Assembly: GCF_047948215.1 (NCBI RefSeq)
Contig: NC_134456.1
Location: 202,194,034 to 202,258,033, forward strand
Source of the DNA: Lycorma delicatula
Taxonomy: Eukaryota > Arthropoda > Insecta > Hemiptera > Fulgoridae
Reading direction: 5' to 3'
DNA length: 64,000 nucleotides
Positions within the stretch are counted from its first letter, which is position 1; every line of letters starts with the position of its first letter. The position numbers and the translations under genes are program-made. Shown piece by piece: positions 13,213-25,699 of the stretch. The notes beneath the pieces were generated by a model. It saw nothing but the letters and a program-made list of their open reading frames with translations. It was not told the DNA's origin and searched no databases.

Positions 13213-13401
13213 TTAGTTCAATTTCTGGACCAGTCCATTTTGTAATCGGTTCTTCTTATTTCCGAAACGTGTGAGTTGTTTTATTCTTGCTTCTTTTCTT
13301 TTTGCCCACATCTTTTTGAGGCGTTCTGATCTTTGGCGCCTGTCCTCGTCTGAATACACCCTGTTGGATTTCTTTTTGATTTTAGGTTCAAATGTTATCA
13401 T
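13213..13401 (-). CDS. Hypothetical basic small protein or exon
   Basis: A 62-codon frame on the minus strand with an in-frame TGA eight codons before the ATG, so the start is defined. It is strongly basic. Residues 18-39 contain an acidic-then-basic run (DEDRRQRSERLKKMW) whose second half, at 13329-13285, resembles CSEKMKEIWKKARR in the frame 200 bp downstream at 12802-13014. The local GC content is slightly higher than in the flanks. No known domain is recognised; protein status is unproven. Confidence 0.3.
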   Translation of the reverse strand: MITFEPKIKKKSNRVYSDEDRRQRSERLKKMWAKRKEARIKQLTRFGNKKNRLQNGLVQKLN

Positions 13402-14875
13402 ATTAGTTTTAATTAGTTTTATTCACTCTTTCATTCTTTTATTAGACTGAAATTATATAATTTGTTATAATTAAAATAATCTCGTTTTTAAAAATGTTAA
13501 GTTTATTTAATCGCTAGATACTTATTTTATGTTATAAAAATTTTTAAAGAAAACCTGTAGTCTACCTTTATAAGTTTATATATGGAAGAATAATTTAATT
13601 CTCATGAGATCTACCATCAAGCGTTATGAAGAGTCTGAATCTGAGTCACTGATGATGAGTTCTAACCAAGAATTTCGTTAACGATAGTGTTATTAGCTGA
13701 ATATAAAGTATGTTAAAATAAATACCGAATAGTAAGGATTTATTAACAGGAGTGAAATGTATTTTGAAAATAAAGAAGATTAAAACGAATGTAATCAAAT
13801 GTAAGAGAAAGGAAGATTAAATATTGAGATGGATATATTAAAGTAAAATATTTTTACCGCTTAGGTAGTAAAATTACAAAGAATGAACGTATAAGAAAGG
13901 TATTAGAAGCAGAGTAGAACGATTAAGTAGTGTCTTCATGCAGAAAAGTATTTACTTATATTGTAACAAACATAGATTTAGGATTTAAATTTTTTTTTTA
14001 AAATATTTATATGGAGTGCAGTTTTTGTCGTAGCAAAATATAATACACAAGATAAAAAAAAAGGAAAAAAGAATTGGGACTTTCGAAAAACTCAGAAAAT
14101 TAGATAGTTTGATAGATCACTAAATGAAGAAGTCTCAAAATTAATTAAAGAAGAAAATTTATGGCAACATCTTGAACAAAAATGCGATCTTATATCACAT
14201 AAAATATGTTAAAAATTACGGGGGGTTGTGTTGAAAAGATTAAAAAGTAAAGAAGCTTGAGATAAATTGAAGGAAAAAAGAAGTCTACATTTAGTTGTTA
14301 AAAGAACTAAGTTAGTAGGTCAATAAGCCATTCAGGGTTGGTTAATCTAGTACTTATAAGAAGTGTAGAAGGAAAAACTGTAAGAAAAATGAAAAATTAA
14401 TACGTAGATAACCAAATTATTAAATATAAATACGAAAGTTTGTATGAGCATGAAATAAATATATAGAAATTAAATTATTAGCCGGAAAAGAAACGACTGG
14501 AATGGTGGTAAGTAAGTTTTTTGATTGACGGGGAAAAAATGTCTATATTGACCGTTTTAAAAACCGATTTATATCTTATTTTAATGTAAATAATTTTTAA
14601 ATTACTGATCATTTTTATTAGTTAAGAAAATAATACCTTGAAAGTCATTAAATAAAAACTCATATTTATTTTTTTATTAATTTTTACATTTAGCAGAAAT
14701 ATTCGACAATAATCGATTACTTGATGTAGACTAAACTTCGATTTTTAATTATACGCAGCAATAAAATTTTAACGTTATATTTACCAAAATAACAAATGAT
14801 ATGAAGTTTACTAAAATAATACAATGTTAAAATAATTGTAAATTATACTTACATTAAAATATTGACAGCTCTTAT
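13402..14875. other. Intronic stretch, possibly a decayed element
   Basis: Purine-rich plus-strand sequence at about 14025-14500 gives broken frames with short Lys/Glu-rich stretches, as decayed LINE coding sequence often does. No diagnostic motif was seen, so it is not called. Confidence 0.25.
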
Positions 14876-15067
14876 GTGAAGAAAATGAGCATTAACTTAC
14901 TAGTCAGTTTGATGATTTTTGTTGCGTTAATTTATTTTAAGATGAAAAATCAAATAGAAGATAATATTAAAAATAAAAATAAAATAACGTTAATTTTACC
15001 CAAAAATGAACTCATAATACCAGTCAATAAAAAGAAGGGGAAAACAAAGAAATGCTTGTGTACGTAA
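14876..15067 (+). CDS. Doubtful small ORF with one hydrophobic segment
   Basis: A 63-codon frame. The N-terminus has a basic start and a hydrophobic stretch (INLLVSLMIFVALIYF), then a Lys/Asn-rich tail ending in KCLCT. This would fit a signal-anchored micropeptide, but AT-rich DNA readily yields such Leu/Ile/Lys frames. No homologue or second copy is seen. Probably non-coding. Confidence 0.12.
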   Translation: MKKMSINLLVSLMIFVALIYFKMKNQIEDNIKNKNKITLILPKNELIIPVNKKKGKTKKCLCT

Positions 15068-17029
15068 GAACAAAACAGATAATTCTTTTAAATTTAATAA
15101 AAGATTTTTATTTTTCGTCTAAATACATGAGCAGGATTATAATTATGTGGTTAGAATTTCGTTACTCCGTAACGACTATCAATTTTCATAAATAAATATG
15201 AAACTATTCATCTACTCAAGTGACGACTATTTGTACACGCTAATGTTTAAAAAATAGAATAAAATGGTATAGTCCATTTTTATTTTTATTCGAATTGGAA
15301 TTCAGATTGATCTGGTCAATTTTAATTCCGTAAGATTACATATACAGAATAGAATTAAAAGAAGACTTGAAGAATTACATTTTAAATGGTGTATATATAT
15401 ATACATGCTAACTACTAGATGGTGTAGGTATTTAGTTAAAATAACCAGAAGAAAACCAACAGAAATCAATTTTTAAGTAGATTTATTTAAAAAATTTGTA
15501 AAAGATCGGTAGTAATATCCTATATCAATTGTTATTATTTTTAATAATGTACTTTTTTATTTTTTGTGAAGAAATAACTATAGTAACAAATTTTTGAAAT
15601 TAGTTCTATTTTTATAAGAACCACGATTTTTTGTTTTATATATATGTATATCTCAAACTACAAATAAACAATTAAAAATAAATTGTTGTAATGAAATGTA
15701 AAACCTCAGAATTTCACAATTATATTTTATTATTTATTACTTGCTTTTGAAAAAATTAAATACAAAAAAATTACAAAGGTACAAATTATAACAAAATTTA
15801 ATTATTGAATTTTATAAGCTAAAAAAAAAAAATAATATAATTTTCATAATTCCAAATAACTTTTCATAACATACTCGTATGTCTATTTGATTTTAGCAGG
15901 CACTAATCTATTTAAAAATAACGTATAAACAACTTGAAATTCAATTTGAAATATCAACAACTTGAAATAAGCTCGGTTTGAAATTATTTATTAAGAATTT
16001 TACCCCGTTTGAATGTACTCGTAGAAACATTTCAAATTATTAATTTTTTAAATTTATTTAGATCTATACCTGCTAGACTTTGTCATCCAATTCCCTGAAA
16101 TGTAGGATTTGAAACAAATAGATGACGAGAACTAATGAACGGGAAGAGTAAATTTTATTAAAAACATTCTTTTAGCTTGTCATCGCGTATTGTTGCAAGA
16201 AGGTATGGAATTTACGTAGGCTCACATGTTATGCGTATTTATCTGCAGATTGATATAATTATCTTGATAATTGCCTTCTGGTAAAATCTACATTCTTAAA
16301 GAATGAAAGAGAAAAAATTATGGTTTATTAACCAGTAAACGAAGGAGTAGGAATTGACTGATATATCTTAATGCTTTTAACTGTCCCAAACCATTTTATA
16401 TTTAAGTTTTACTATTACATATTTTAAAATGTCGGTAACTTAGAACGAACAACAAAGTAACATCGAGCTTTAGCCTTTACTGATTACAAATTTTTCTAAT
16501 TTCTAGAATTGTTTCAATGATTAAACATTGACGGTATATTCAATAATTTATAAATTTGCGTCTTTTTTATAGTTTTCCCCTTATAAAAAAAATATAAATT
16601 GAATTTAATATAAAATTAAAAAATTGAACAGTTTTAAGAATGTTATTATTTCTATCCATTAATTAAATTTATTAGTTTTAAAATTATTTTATTTTAAATT
16701 TTAGTCTTGCAATTTTTTTATTAAAATTTCTATAAAAATTACACATGCTATTTTTAAATTTAGAATGTTAACTGTATGCCCGATTAGAATTTCGTTGTTT
16801 AAAATTTATCTAAGGTAACATGGGTTCATCTAAAAGCATTAAATAATTTTTAATAAAACCTATAATGTTTTCTAACGTTTGTCATTTACGATATTGTAAC
16901 AGTTCATATCAAATTAATTTTCCTTAAAAAAAATCTTTCGGTTGTTGTTGTTTATATTAAACTTCTAACAATATATTATAACTATTTTGAAATATGGTAT
17001 TGTATTAGAGAAAAATAATGATGTATATA
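15068..17029. other. Intronic AT-rich stretch without recognised genes
   Basis: Simple AT-rich sequence with A and T runs. No coding or repeat-family signal seen. Confidence 0.5.
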
Positions 17030-17480
17030 TAGTGAAAGACAGAGAGAGGTCGAGCGGAGAGAGGACGTGCAAAGCGGCTGAGAAATATTTCACGACGGAA
17101 CGTGCGTTTTGGAATTGCGTTTTGATAAACCTATATGTTTCAATTATGCCAAGGATGGAATTTTGATGGATTTAGTGGAGGTGTTGGATAATGAGAGGGG
17201 GTATGAACGAGAAGGGACTACGAAGGGGGAACCCGCGGCCGGTGGTCTGTTCCCTCAGGCGATCTAATAACATCATAATATCAGCGGCCAAGCGGGACTA
17301 AAAACCTTGTTTATCTCTTTTGTTAGCCGGCCGCCGGGCCACCGGGGCGGCGAGAAAGGGCGGGGTAATCACAGGCCAGGCAAGAGGATACATCTGTTTA
17401 CAACAATGGTCTCGGCACATAAATAATTGAGTAGCCCCCAGCGATCATTAGAAACCCCCCCTGCAATCAGCGGAGTCGCA
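17030..17480. promoter_or_regulatory. GC-rich non-coding island, candidate enhancer or unannotated exon
   Basis: A sharp compositional island inside a very AT-rich intron, with CpG-containing blocks such as CCCGCGGCCGG (17231-17241) and CCGGCCGCCGGGCCACCGGG (17327-17346). It has no long frame on either strand and no second copy in the window. Motifs seen: AAAGGGCGGGGTAA (Sp1/KLF-like), TTGTTTATC and CTGTTTACA (forkhead-like), AACAATGG (Sox-like) immediately after the second forkhead site, and TAATCA, CATTA and TAATT (homeodomain-like). The abrupt loss of AT bias points to constraint or recent insertion. A cis-regulatory element of Wnt10 is my preferred reading; a promoter or non-coding RNA exon is possible. 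Confidence 0.45.
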
Positions 17481-17787
17481 CCTTCTCTTTCTTACCTTTT
17501 ACTTCTTTTCACCCATTCTTAGATTTGTACCATATACTCTGGTAGTGTCACATAACATTCGTGACTAATTCATTTCTACCGGGATAATAAAAGAAATACC
17601 CTTGAAACGCTGCGACCTCTTTAGTTTTTCATTCATGGTCTTCATTGCGAAAAATTCACTGTCGGTACCGTCAGGTAGGCTTGCGACTCAAAATTGTTCA
17701 CCCATTTCTTTAAATTAGGAGACAAATATTTTGTTAATTAATTTTTTATACCTGACCACCATTTTATTCGGACATTTTTTATTATAC

Positions 17788-18010
17788 TATACCTTTTTTT
17801 AATTTAAATATATTGATTTATTAATAATTATTAACCGCTGACTGTAAAACTTTTTTTACAGTAAATAATAATTCAGTAGTAACAATAAAAAAAAAAAATA
17901 TATATCATAAGTTATTAATGAAATAAAATTTTATGTACTTTTCATTTAAAAAAAAAATGTGTATATGTAATTTAATAGGCGTACAAGGAAGTCATGTAGT
18001 CAGATTTTTT
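17788..18010 (+). repeat. Family B repeat, 5'-truncated copy
   Basis: Matches the last ~220 bp of the full copies: AATTTAAATATATTGATTTA, the ATTATTAACC..CTGA block, then AATAGGCGTACAAGGAAGTC and CAGATTTTTT. The final GTGG..CCAC hairpin is partly deleted (ATGTAGTCAG). Confidence 0.7.
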
Positions 18011-19484
18011 ATCTATGTATTCCATTATTTGAAAAATTTAAATCCCTAATAGGAAATCCCATCCCGAAACTTTTGGTATCGAAGCTATTACATTACTTTA
18101 CAACTTTACATTTTTTAATGCGATATTTTAGTTTCTGTAAAAATACAAAACTGCAATAAAACACGATCCTTCGATCGTGGTCCAGAAAGAAATATTATAA
18201 AAACGCATACTTTTGAAAACAGGGGTTTACTTATACTAGTTTCCTCTATATCGTGGTCTTTCTTTCCTAATATCAAAACTTTTTTCTTATCCTTAAACTG
18301 TTTATCCTTAGTTAAATATGTCGGAAAAAAATGTTTTTCTAGCGATTCTGTTTCTTATTCTGAGTTGCACAATAAGGCTAACTAAAGGAAAATCCTACAC
18401 TTTTTAAGTATCTCTTAGTTACCAATAACTATTTCAGTCTTAAACGGAATATACCTTAAATGATGAACCAATTCTTTTCCTGTGAGTTGCTGTGGTAGCA
18501 TCTGCCTACACCTTTCATTCAGAAAATTACAGATCCAGAGGTTTCATAAAGTAAAAAAATTATATAAACCATATTTCCACGTACAAACTTTAATTTTATG
18601 TGGTGTGTTAATGATAAAAAAATGTGTCTGATAGTTAACATAATATTGTACCTAGGCTTTTGTTACCTTGCGTCAAAACTTTAGATAGGATGCTCTCTTT
18701 TTGATAAATGTTTTGTAGGTTAAATGAGGAATATTACTTGTAAATGAGACGAGTTAAAAAATATATATATTAAGCGTTTTATAACAATGTTTTATAAAGT
18801 ATCCGACGCCATAAAATCCAGAAAAAATAATAAAAATAATTAAAGAATTAGTTACTAAAGTGACTGTCAATTTATAGAACTCTTTATTTTTATCCAAAGT
18901 ATTCCTATATAAGGAAAGATTTAAAAATTATTAAAAAAGATAATTTATCGAAACTTGTGTTGTATACAAGAAAGCTTTACTTTTTTCCTTCCGTAATATC
19001 TGTGTTGTATTTGTCTCAAAAAGTTTCATAGTTAGATTATTTTGAAGTGAGAATAGCCACAGAATGAATTCTTATTTATTTTATTAAAAAATTTGTTCCC
19101 TAATGATTTCTTTAGTATAAGCCTACTTTTTAACTATCTAAGGTTCTGTTCGTAAGAAATTTAATTAAAAATTTTTTTCGTTTAATTTGCATTCATTTCC
19201 CTCAAATTTACTTTAAAAACTAATTAAAATTTAATTTTAAAAATTATAATTTTAATAAAACCTGAACCAGCATTTTAACAGATTTGGTCATTAATATATT
19301 TTTTAATTTCTTTTTATTATTGTTTTATTACAGTTAGAATGTTTACCGCGTATCCTTTATTCCTAATAAATTACACCTTATTTAACATTTTTGAAACAAT
19401 TTTCAACTTTTATTTAAAGATAAACAACTTAATTTTAGTTTTTTGAAAGTGATAGGTAAATCATAACTTTTACCATGCTAGTTA
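18011..19484. other. Intronic AT-rich stretch without recognised genes
   Basis: No gene or recognised repeat. CACGATCCTTCGATCGTGG at 18162-18180 is a short imperfect palindrome. Confidence 0.45.
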
Positions 19485-19528
19485 AAAAAATCTGATGTGG
19501 ACAACACATGTCTTCCTTGTGTTCCTAT
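19485..19528 (-). repeat. Family B terminal fragment
   Basis: About 40 bp matching only the 3' tip of family B in reverse: AAAAATCTGATGTGGACAAC then CATGTCTTCCTTG. It lies 215 bp before a full reverse copy. Confidence 0.5.
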
Positions 19529-19742
19529 ACTACTTTTTAGCTCAAGCCCAGTTTCTCTAAAAATTCATTATTTTATATACGAAAAGTAATACTTAAGGTA
19601 GTAACGTAATTTTGAAGCGTTTCATAAGCCTATTTAGATTATTGTTACAATTGTTGTATTCAAAAATATAATACCTCATAAATAAGGTAGTGCGATGAAC
19701 TTTTTTTTGTAAGAGGTTACACAAAGATTTTTCACTACTCCA

Positions 19743-20403
19743 ATAAAAAAAAAAAATCTGATATGGACACTACATGACTTCCTTGTACGCCAATTAAATT
19801 ACATATACACATTTTTTTAAAGTGAAAAGTACATAAAATTTTTTTTCAATAAAAACTTCTGATATTTTTTTATATATTTTTTTATTGTTATTGAATTATT
19901 ATTAATCGTAAATTGTTTTACAGAAGTTAATAATTTTTATTTAATAAATCAATATATTTAAATTAAAAAAAAAGGCTTCCCCTTGTAAGATCAAAAAATT
20001 TCATTAATTAAAATTTTATTTGGCTATAACTCTGGAACCAATGAAGATAAGTACCACTTATGATATATCGTTGAAAAATTCTCAATGAGGGCTTATTACG
20101 GCAGTTAAGAAACAGTCCAAAATCCAAATTTCTTTTGGATATCGGGCTTTTTTGGACACTTTTGGTTCAGTCGATTGCAATCAAAAGGGGAGGTGTACAA
20201 CTAAATGTTACAACAGTCCTAAATCAAAAATTTCAACATCCTACGGCTAATTGTTTTTGAGTTATACGAGATACATACGTAAGTACAGACGTCACGCCGA
20301 TAGTAGTCAAAATAGATTCAGGAATTGTCAAAATAGATATTTCCGTTGAAATCTGAAAACCGAAATTTTTCGCGATCACAATACTTCCTTTTAAGGAAGT
20401 AAA
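19743..20403 (-). repeat. Family B repeat, full-length copy (reverse)
   Basis: About 660 bp, reverse orientation. It runs from AAAAATCTGATATGGACACT through GACTTCCTTGTACGCC to AATTTTTCGCGATCACAA and ends at the palindrome ACTTCCTTTTAAGGAAGT (20384-20401). It lacks the GGTTCAAATCC segment present in other copies. No coding capacity. Confidence 0.8.
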
Positions 20404-22611
20404 AATGAATAAAAAATTGTTATTTATATTTATAAAACTTGAAAGGCTAAAAATATTGAATTTTTTTTTAATTTTTGGCTACATAACATTGTTAAAAATT
20501 TACTAAACACGTTTAACTAACATTGAAAGTTAGTTAAATATAATAAGCATAAAATTTTAGGGATTAAATGTGGTAATTATATTAAACAGTATTTACCTAA
20601 CGAAATTATTTTTGCGATTAAAACAACTCAGTAAATTTTATTGGATGCTAATATGTTCATTTAACGCTTAGCAGCCTTGATTATGGTGTAATACAATAAA
20701 TGATCATGCATATAAAATCTTTAAAGAGAAATTTAATTTTCGATCAACATTCCTCGTTAATTTATTAAGATGTACGGGTAAATACCTTATGTATGTACAC
20801 ATTACAACTTGTGAAAAAGTTACTTTCATTTTAATTATACGGCCGACGAAGTATTTAACATGGTTAATAAAATCAGAAATATTAATTCTATTTGAACTGG
20901 ATTTATGTAAATTAAAATTTTACGGTTTTCTAATTTGACTATTTAGGAATTTTTTTAAGTTCTTTAATATAATTTTTTCTTTTTACCACTTTATTATGAA
21001 AACTAGTATATTTGTTGAGTACCCTTCAAATAAAAGAAACATTCTTTTTTATTTGCCATCTGTTTAACCATCTAGGACCAACGTTTTTAAAAACGATTAC
21101 ATTATTATGCAAATATCTTACTTAGTCATTTTTGCATCTTTAATACGTGAGGGTATTAAATCACCACTTTAAAAAAAAGAAAAAATAGCCTATTTAATTT
21201 ACTTACATTTTTCTAAAATTATAACGTAGTACAGCTTAAAACGTATTAAAAAACCTTGGATAGAAATTGAAAAATATTTCTCATTTTAAATATTTTTATT
21301 CTAAACTCAAAGTACTTGTATTTTCCTAAATAGAATGAAAAAAATTAAAACAACCAAAATACATAAACAATAACATTTATTTTTTTGTATTAAATATATG
21401 ATTTCGTTTTCTGTTTTAGGTTTTATTTTAATTGTAAACTTAATTAGCTTTATTTCAGTATTTATTTTAAAATTATAAATCCGTGACGAATTCTTTAGTC
21501 AGTTACTAATTTATTTTGCGCGTAAGAAACTATTTGAGTTTGCCATTATGTACTTTTCTCAAAGAATTTCTATTTAATAAATGAAAGTTGAAAAAATCAT
21601 TTGCAATGTAATTAAAAGTGTGTGATATTTATAATTAAGTAACATTTTTGTTAGATTTGTTATTTTGTTTTAATGTTTTAATCTTGTTATTTTTAATGGT
21701 AAGCGTAAACGAAATTTAAACCATGTTCATTTAACAAATCATGTTTCCTTAAACAAAAAGAAAAAGTTAAATTTATTCGAAGTAGATCCATGAGCTATGA
21801 AATGAACTTAAATATTATTAAATGAACTTAAATACAGTATTACTTTCTCATTATTATTATAATTTTACTTAAAAAATTGCAATTTTTTAGGAAGATATAA
21901 TAATTCATTATTGTAATACTATAAAACTTGTATGCTTTATTGTTATTTTTATCCTGTGGTAGGCTTATTAAATTTATTCAGTCTAAATTTTCATTACCCT
22001 ACATCATTGTAGAAATGTTTTTTCTTAATCGACATATTAGTCAGAATAACGTTGATGTTTTCCTTTCAATTTAATTTATTTTTATTACTTTTTTGTATAA
22101 TCTATTATTTATAATATATTATTTATAATCTATTTATTATTTTTTTTGTGTAATTATTATTTTTGGTATATTTAATTTGCCTCTTTCCCTCACTGTTTGT
22201 TACGTAGGATCTTCTTCCCATCCAAACCCTGAGAAATTTTCTTATTTCATAACTTCGTAGATTATATTCTTTGCTTTTGATGAGTCTTTGCATTCCATTA
22301 TCCATTCCATGCATGTATTATTTTCAAACCTTTCAGTCACCCGAACTTTCTATATTTTCTTTTGAACTTATTTTGTAATATCTTCGCTCTTTATTTATTT
22401 TATAATTTACACATTGTCCTACATATTAAACGATTAATGGATTCAAACACAACACTTTTTTCTGATCTTATTTAATTTCGTTTAATAATTATTATTGTAT
22501 AATTATATTATTTGAAATGTGGTCAATACGAGCTAAGTGGCCTGTTTCCAGATCAAATAAAACGTTAAGAAATATTTTAATCATAATAGTAACAAATTAA
22601 TTTTCTTCTAC
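20404..22611. other. Intronic AT-rich stretch without recognised genes
   Basis: Nothing recognised. The minus-strand frame at 22123-22314 has no known motif. Confidence 0.45.
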
Positions 22612-23570
22612 AGTTTTTACTTTCCTGGCATTATAGCTCTACAGCTATGCTGCAAGAAGGAAAGTAAGGTAATCAGATAAAAAATGGGGTATAAGTTTTT
22701 TTGCGTTTCTTGATGTTATGACCCAGGGACCCCATAAAACAAAGAAAAGTGGGAGATAATGTTCGTACATAACTATGCATATGCGTTGGCGTGTGTGAAG
22801 CTTAATAACTTTTGACTGAATGAACCGATTTTGATGAGAGTTTTTACAAAGGCTTGTGTATATGGAGTAATTTTTTAATTAAATTTTGGGGACAATATCT
22901 CTACTGGGCGTTTGGGGGTCAATTTTCTCAAAATTTTATAAACATAACCCCACTTTATATTAAGTTCAGTATTTTCATGCATGCTTGTAATACCATTGTT
23001 AAAAAAAGTTTACCCCAAATTTCCCCCTTACCCAAAAATCGAAAAAGCTATCTTTTTATTTATTTAATATTTTTTAACTGAAGTTTTGTTAATGTCTTCC
23101 TTTTTCTTTCTTTTTCCTGTTTAGCTTCCGGTAACTACCGTTTAGATAATTCTTGAGAGGATGAAAGAGGATGATATGTATGAGTGTAAATGAAGTGTAG
23201 TCTTGTACATTCTCAGTTCGACCATTCCTGAGACGTGTGGTTAATTGAAACCCAACCAGCAAAGAACACCGGTAATCCACGATCTAGTATTCAAATCCGT
23301 GTAAAAATAACTGACTTAACTAGGACTTGAACGCTGTAACTCTCGACTTCCAAATCAGCTGATTTGGGAAGACGCGTTAACCACTAGACAAACCCGGTGG
23401 GTCTGTTAATGTCTTCCTAGGCATAGTAGAAGTGTAAGCGACCCCAAAAAATACTTTGGAAACAATATTGGGATGGGGGAGCTGATTAAAATTTAAAAAT
23501 ATAGATTTTTAGAATTTTATAAAACTTTTTTTGGGTTTATTTAAATTTTTAATGGTACTGTAAGTATAAA
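22612..23570 (+). mobile_element. Family D repeat, copy 1, split by a SINE
   Basis: Homologous to 55435-56100. Shared landmarks are GCTATGCTGCAAGA, GACCCAGGGAC, AATATTCGTACAT-like text, TATATTAAGCTCA-like text, CCCAAAATCGAAAAAG and the T-rich tail. The first ~50 bp form a hairpin (ACTTTCCT...AGGAAAGT). The copy is interrupted at 23101-23403 by a SINE flanked by TGTTAATGTCTTCC on both sides. Without the SINE it is about 640 bp. No coding frame; class unknown. Confidence 0.75.
23101..23403 (-). mobile_element. tRNA-derived SINE (family A) inside family D
   Basis: Minus-strand SINE. The head at 23403-23310 has a tRNA-like A box (GGTTTGTCTAGTGGTTAACG) and a B-box-like GCGTTCAAGTCCTA. The body is shared with 48658-48946 and 54908-55185, and the 3' end is CGGAAGCTAAACAGG followed by an A-rich tail. 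A perfect 14-bp target-site duplication, TGTTAATGTCTTCC, lies at 23087-23100 and 23404-23417. The other family D copy at 55.9 kb shows the unoccupied site, so this is a clean retroposition event. Confidence 0.88.
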
Positions 23571-24288
23571 TAATAAACAAAACAAAAATCTTAGGTAACT
23601 TTTTCATGTATCATTATTTTATCACTACATATGAATAAATAATCCAATGCCAGGAAAGTATTATAACTTTGTTGGCAGATTTTAAAAATTTTATTTCAAT
23701 TAATTTCTTTCGGTATTACACACTTACTCCATTTTCTTTATTTAAGAACTGTAATTTTTTTTTATATACTATTCTCCTTTCTTTTTCTGCTAGTTTTTCT
23801 TTATCTTAATTTCGACCGTATCTCTGCAATACTTTACTTCTTTTTGTAATTAGTAGACCTATGTTACAACTAAAAATAAACTGCTACGTTAAATAGGTAT
23901 TAAAAGAAAACTATAAAAGGAAACGCTCAAAACTCATTAAAAAAATGTATAATAAGATGTGGTTTTCAATTATTGCAAAACCATTATCAGTATAAATAAA
24001 GGAATTAATTAAACATAAATAAATTTAAAAAATTCCGTTTGATATTTATAGAATAAAACAAAGAAGGAAAAATGAAGTTACTTAGATTTGGACAACACAA
24101 GTTGACAGAACAAGGTCGGTTTACCATTCGTCTGTGTCACTTAAACCCATCTGTACTGATCATCATTCCCTTATATAAATTAGGAAAACGCAAGGTTTTT
24201 CTCAAAAAATTAAAATAAGCAATATTTAGCATCGTAGAAACATCTGTTTTATGTTGTTTTTTTTATATTTATTGTTTTTATATCAATT
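23571..24288. other. Intronic AT-rich stretch without recognised genes
   Basis: No coding or repeat-family signal recognised. Confidence 0.45.
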
Positions 24289-24945
24289 TTTACTTTCTTG
24301 TACGAGGTACAAAGAAGTAAATCGCGAAAAATTTCGGTTTTCAGATTTCAACGGAAATATCTATTTTGACCATCCCTGAATCCATTTTGACTAGTTTCGG
24401 CGTGATGTCTGAACGTACGTACGTATTATCTCACATAACTAAAAAACGATTAGGATAGAATGTTGAAGTTTTGGATTTGGGACTGTTAACATCTAGTTGT
24501 GCACCCCCTTTTGACTGCAATCGAATAGACCAAAAGGGTCTAAAAAAGTCCCAAAATTTTTCTTAACTGCAGTAATAAGCCCTCATTGACAGATTTTCAA
24601 CGATATATCATAAGTAGTACTTTACTCATTTTCATTGATTCCAGAGTTATAGCCCAATAAAATTTTAATTAATGAATTATTTGGATCTTACTAGGGGAAT
24701 AATTACAGTTCTTAGGTTCGAATGCGACTTCATTTCCTTTTTTTTTAACTTTTTTCTTTAATTTAAATATATTGATCTATTAATAATTATTAACCTCTGA
24801 TTGTAAAAAAATCTTTACAATAATAAATATAATCCAATAAAAAAAAAAACAACGAAAAAATGTAATAAAGAATATAAATATATAAAAAATATATGTAGTT
24901 TTATAGGCGTACAAGGAAGTTATGTGGTGTCCACATCAGATTTTT
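24289..24945 (+). repeat. Family B repeat, full-length copy
   Basis: About 655 bp. It starts at ACTTTCTTGTACGAGGTACA, continues AAATCGCGAAAAATTTCGG and TAGTTTCGGCGTGATGTC, carries a B-box-like GGTTCGAATGCGAC at 24715-24728, and ends at GGCGTACAAGGAAGTTATG, then GTGGTGTCCAC and CAGATTTTT. No frame of note. Confidence 0.8.
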
Positions 24946-25480
24946 AATTTTTCCCTTTTATATTTAATCACACATTGTCGGGTTCGAGCTTTTTTATCAA
25001 GATCCCTGGATGTTCTTCTTATACTCCTTAAAAAAAACTTATCACACTTTTCTTAATGCAATCTTAAAGAATTACAGAGGATACTGTTTATAATAAGAAT
25101 ATTTCTAAATGATAGCTATTGAAACAAATTTAGGTTGAAACAAATACCAAATCATTTAGGCTGAAATTATTTGTAGCATAAAAATAAAACTTACCTAAAG
25201 TATTTTTAAATGTTTTATCCCTCTCACGTATTTACGACACAATCATAGCAATAAACTAACTGGTATAATCTTAAGATTTGAATCATATAAAAATTTTTAA
25301 CACTTTGAGATTACGAAATTAACAAATTACATTTTTTTAAATTTTATTCCCGTTGTGTGGAGTTAGATTACATTTTTTTGAATTTTTTTGTTTCTTGTCA
25401 TAACTGATAAAGATGTCCATTATTTTGATTTCTGAGGGAGAAATTTCGAGGGGAATCGAATAAAAAAATCCCTCGATATT
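24946..25480. other. Intronic AT-rich stretch without recognised genes
   Basis: No coding or repeat-family signal recognised. Confidence 0.45.
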
Positions 25481-25693
25481 TCAGTCTTTGATACCTTCGA
25501 GAGTCAGAAATGGATCTTTAAGGAATGACACCTCTTTTCGTGGAGATAATAAAAATTTATATTTTCTTGTAAATTCTGGATGATGGGAAGGAAGAAACTT
25601 ACTGTTCTTTTCTGTGTGTTTTTTCATTATGTTGTTGAAAAAATTTGGGATATTTACTTTCTTCTTTTGTTTTCCGTTACCTCTTGCAAACAC
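25481..25693 (-). CDS. Doubtful ORF of 70 codons
   Basis: Minus-strand frame starting MFARGNGKQKKK, then NIMKKHTEKNSKFLPSHHPE and a tail ending LTLEGIKD. The codon and residue mix (Pro, His, Gly, Glu) is less biased than in chance AT-rich frames, and the frame stays open a little upstream of the ATG (KEAWIKRTRKV). No domain is recognised and no splice context is convincing. It could be an eroded exon or transposon piece. Confidence 0.2.
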   Translation of the reverse strand: MFARGNGKQKKKVNIPNFFNNIMKKHTEKNSKFLPSHHPEFTRKYKFLLSPRKEVSFLKDPFLTLEGIKD

Positions 25694-25699
25694 TTTTCT

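Noticed and set aside
23310..23403. Possible tRNA gene
   Set aside because: It is the head of a SINE with target-site duplications, repeated at 48.9 kb.
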